64,000 nt of DNA from contig NZ_JACIEF010000004.1 of NCBI RefSeq assembly GCF_014196715.1, positions 558,001 to 622,000 of the forward strand, written 5' to 3'. The notes beneath the pieces are model-generated. The model was not told the DNA's origin, ran no database searches, and was given only the letters and a program-made list of their open reading frames with translations. Source of the DNA: Pedobacter zeae (GTDB taxonomy: Bacteria; Bacteroidota; Bacteroidia; Sphingobacteriales; Sphingobacteriaceae). Below are positions 62,422-64,000 of the stretch, in pieces. How positions within the stretch are numbered: the first letter of the stretch is position 1; each line of letters begins with the position of its first letter. A program made the translations under genes and the position numbers.

Positions 62422-64000
62422 TTAGTACCCGAAAATCTGTTCCAGGCTTAATTTCGTAACCGGGCCAAATTTTGCCAGATCGGCCATGTTAATTTTCTTT
62501 TCAGAAGCAACAATACAATAGTTGTAAGGTTTGCCTGAAAGATTGTTTTGGTGGAATGATTTTACGTCATTAAAAGTTAAGGGTTTTAAATTGGCATACT
62601 CATCAATCCTTGAATCGTGATCGAAACCTAATTTTTTATCGGCAAGGTAATTGTAAATAATACCATCTTTGGTGATGCGGCTCGTTTCGATGCCGTTTAA
62701 AGAGTTGGTTTTGGATAAGTCGAATGATTTGTCAGACTCAGGCAAAGTGGTCAGCAATTCGTTCATACCTGCCACTGCTTCATTCATTTTATCAGCCTGT
62801 GTACCTACATAGGCAATGATGGTATTTTCTTTTTCTTTACTGTTTGGAGAAGAATATACCGCAAAGGTAGAATAGGCCAGGGCTTTAGATTCTCTGATGG
62901 TCTGAAATACCACAGAACCCATACCACCGCCAAAATAATTGTTGAATAAAGCAATTTTGGCTGAATTGGCCGGATCGTACAAGCCGCTGTTGCGTACCCA
63001 ACGGATTTCTGCCTGAACCATATCATAATCTGCAAAATAAACCTTGTTCGAATCGGTTTTGGTGTATACAAATTTTTTGATCGGCGCCGCATCAGTAAAT
63101 TCTTTTGCCAATGGATGTGCTTTTACAATATCAGCAGAAAATGCAGCCAATGTTTTTGGCCCGTAATAAGTAATGGTGTGTTTATAATTGGTAAGGTTAT
63201 GCAAAATGTAGATCAGATCGGCTGATTTCATATTTTTGATCTCATCGTTGCTTAATCCATAATTGAAAGGATTATCAGAACCGTATTGTGCATAACTCAT
63301 TAAACCACTCAGTATGGAGCTTTTGTTCAATTTTGCATTTTCCCTCGATTTTAACAAACGTCCCTTTAAATCTTCTAAAGCTTTTTCGTTCGGCTTGCAG
63401 TGTGCTAAAACATCTTCAAGTAAAGCCACGGCTTTATCGAAATTCTCCTGTAAACCGGTGATGGAAACGGTAGTGACGTCGGTACCTACGTTGATGCTAT
63501 AGCTGCAGGCAATGTTATAAAATGCTTTACTGATATCTTCTGCAGAATATTTATCGGTACTTAAGAAAGACAGGTATTGTGCTGCATAAGGCAATAATTT
63601 GTAGTTATAAGAACCCATATCAAAACGGTAGCCCATACGGAAAATTCCATTTTCTGTATTCTGAACCGCAATCACATCGGCAATACCTGCTTTGCCAAAC
63701 TGAAGATCTTTTGTATAATCCAAGAATTTAGGTGCAATTGGTTTTACCGGTTGTGCAATAATATTTTTGGTAAATGGCGAAACCTCATTGGTATTGGTTT
63801 TAACCGCTGTAATGGCTGGTTTTTCTACTTTGATGATGCTTTTGTCTTCACCTTTATGCTTTAAAACGGCAACATAATTGTTGATGAAAAATTTATTGGC
63901 AAAATCTACAATTTCTTTTTTGGTGATTTTACCCATGGCATCAGTTGAAGCCAGCGTTTTATCCCATTCGGTACCACGATTTTGGATAAAGGCATTCATG
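62422..64000 (-). CDS. M16 family zinc metallopeptidase, C-terminal part, cut by window edge
   Basis: The reverse frame is open to the window end, giving the last 525 residues with stop at 62422. The content is the C-terminal half of a two-domain insulinase-type peptidase: a linker, then the inactive second peptidase domain with YFGGGMGSVVFQTIRESKAL and LAYSTFAVYSSP, the M16 C-terminal signature. The catalytic HxxEH motif would lie in the missing N-terminal part upstream of base 64000. A mid-sized secreted or periplasmic protease is likely. The ATG at 63997-63999 is probably internal. Confidence 0.88.
   Translation of the reverse strand, partial: MNAFIQNRGTEWDKTLASTDAMGKITKKEIVDFANKFFINNYVAVLKHKGEDKSIIKVEKPAITAVKTNTNEVSPFTKNIIAQPVKPIAPKFLDYTKDLQFGKAGIADVIAVQNTENGIFRMGYRFDMGSYNYKLLPYAAQYLSFLSTDKYSAEDISKAFYNIACSYSINVGTDVTTVSITGLQENFDKAVALLEDVLAHCKPNEKALEDLKGRLLKSRENAKLNKSSILSGLMSYAQYGSDNPFNYGLSNDEIKNMKSADLIYILHNLTNYKHTITYYGPKTLAAFSADIVKAHPLAKEFTDAAPIKKFVYTKTDSNKVYFADYDMVQAEIRWVRNSGLYDPANSAKIALFNNYFGGGMGSVVFQTIRESKALAYSTFAVYSSPNSKEKENTIIAYVGTQADKMNEAVAGMNELLTTLPESDKSFDLSKTNSLNGIETSRITKDGIIYNYLADKKLGFDHDSRIDEYANLKPLTFNDVKSFHQNNLSGKPYNYCIVASEKKINMADLAKFGPVTKLSLEQIFGY

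Overview
The window looks like a chromosomal segment of a Sphingobacteriaceae bacterium, most likely Pedobacter or a close relative (phylum Bacteroidota). Reasons: moderately low GC; a SusC/SusD pair; the gene order rpmB-rpmG-DUF4295-ftsY-rimO; Bacteroidota-only families (DUF5606, DUF4295, the putative porin Porin_10); promoter-like TAnnTTTG boxes with no clear Shine-Dalgarno sequences; and intergenic repeats of the kind I associate with this group. There is no sign of a prophage, plasmid, CRISPR array or large genomic island. I saw no rRNA or tRNA gene.

Layout. 1-5 kb: truncated DUF1801 gene, a soluble PAS histidine kinase with a LuxR-type response regulator, an ECF sigma factor, exonuclease III and a lone PAS protein. 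5-10 kb: M42 peptidase, acetyltransferase, MFS transporter, acyl-CoA carboxylase beta subunit. 10-16.5 kb: SulP transporter coupled to beta-carbonic anhydrase, a sulfatase, and L-glutamate-gamma-semialdehyde dehydrogenase. 16.7-23 kb: a TetR-controlled RND efflux operon with two copies of a palindromic operator. 23-36 kb: lpxK, purine nucleoside phosphorylase, outer-membrane proteins, an uncharacterised amidotransferase-like secreted protein, cyclophilin, DUF5606, rlmH, a membrane-anchored MutS-like ATPase and a GH1 beta-glucosidase. 36-42 kb: two different aconitases side by side. 42-47.6 kb: lipoprotein, polysaccharide deacetylase, TolC plus HlyD-type adaptor, gpsA. 47.6-48.7 kb: tandem array of a noncoding repeat. 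49-54 kb: rimO, ftsY, a PIN toxin-antitoxin pair and the small ribosomal genes. 54-64 kb: acetyl-CoA synthetase, SusC/SusD, CsbD, GH130, and part of an M16 peptidase.

Most of the window is ordinary core metabolism. The part I think is least described is a roughly 306-314 bp noncoding element with 16-bp imperfect terminal inverted repeats (13 of 16 positions match) and an internal hairpin. It occurs once at 35594-35899 and, in the opposite orientation, as three tandem copies plus a truncated one at 47590-48657. It looks like a MITE-type or structured-RNA repeat. Also notable: a dispersed intergenic repeat has become about 20-25 extra in-frame residues inside a polysaccharide deacetylase (43093-43163); a perfect 13-bp palindrome occurs both inside the tetR promoter and directly before the efflux operon start; and a PIN toxin-antitoxin module sits inside the ribosomal protein/ftsY gene row.
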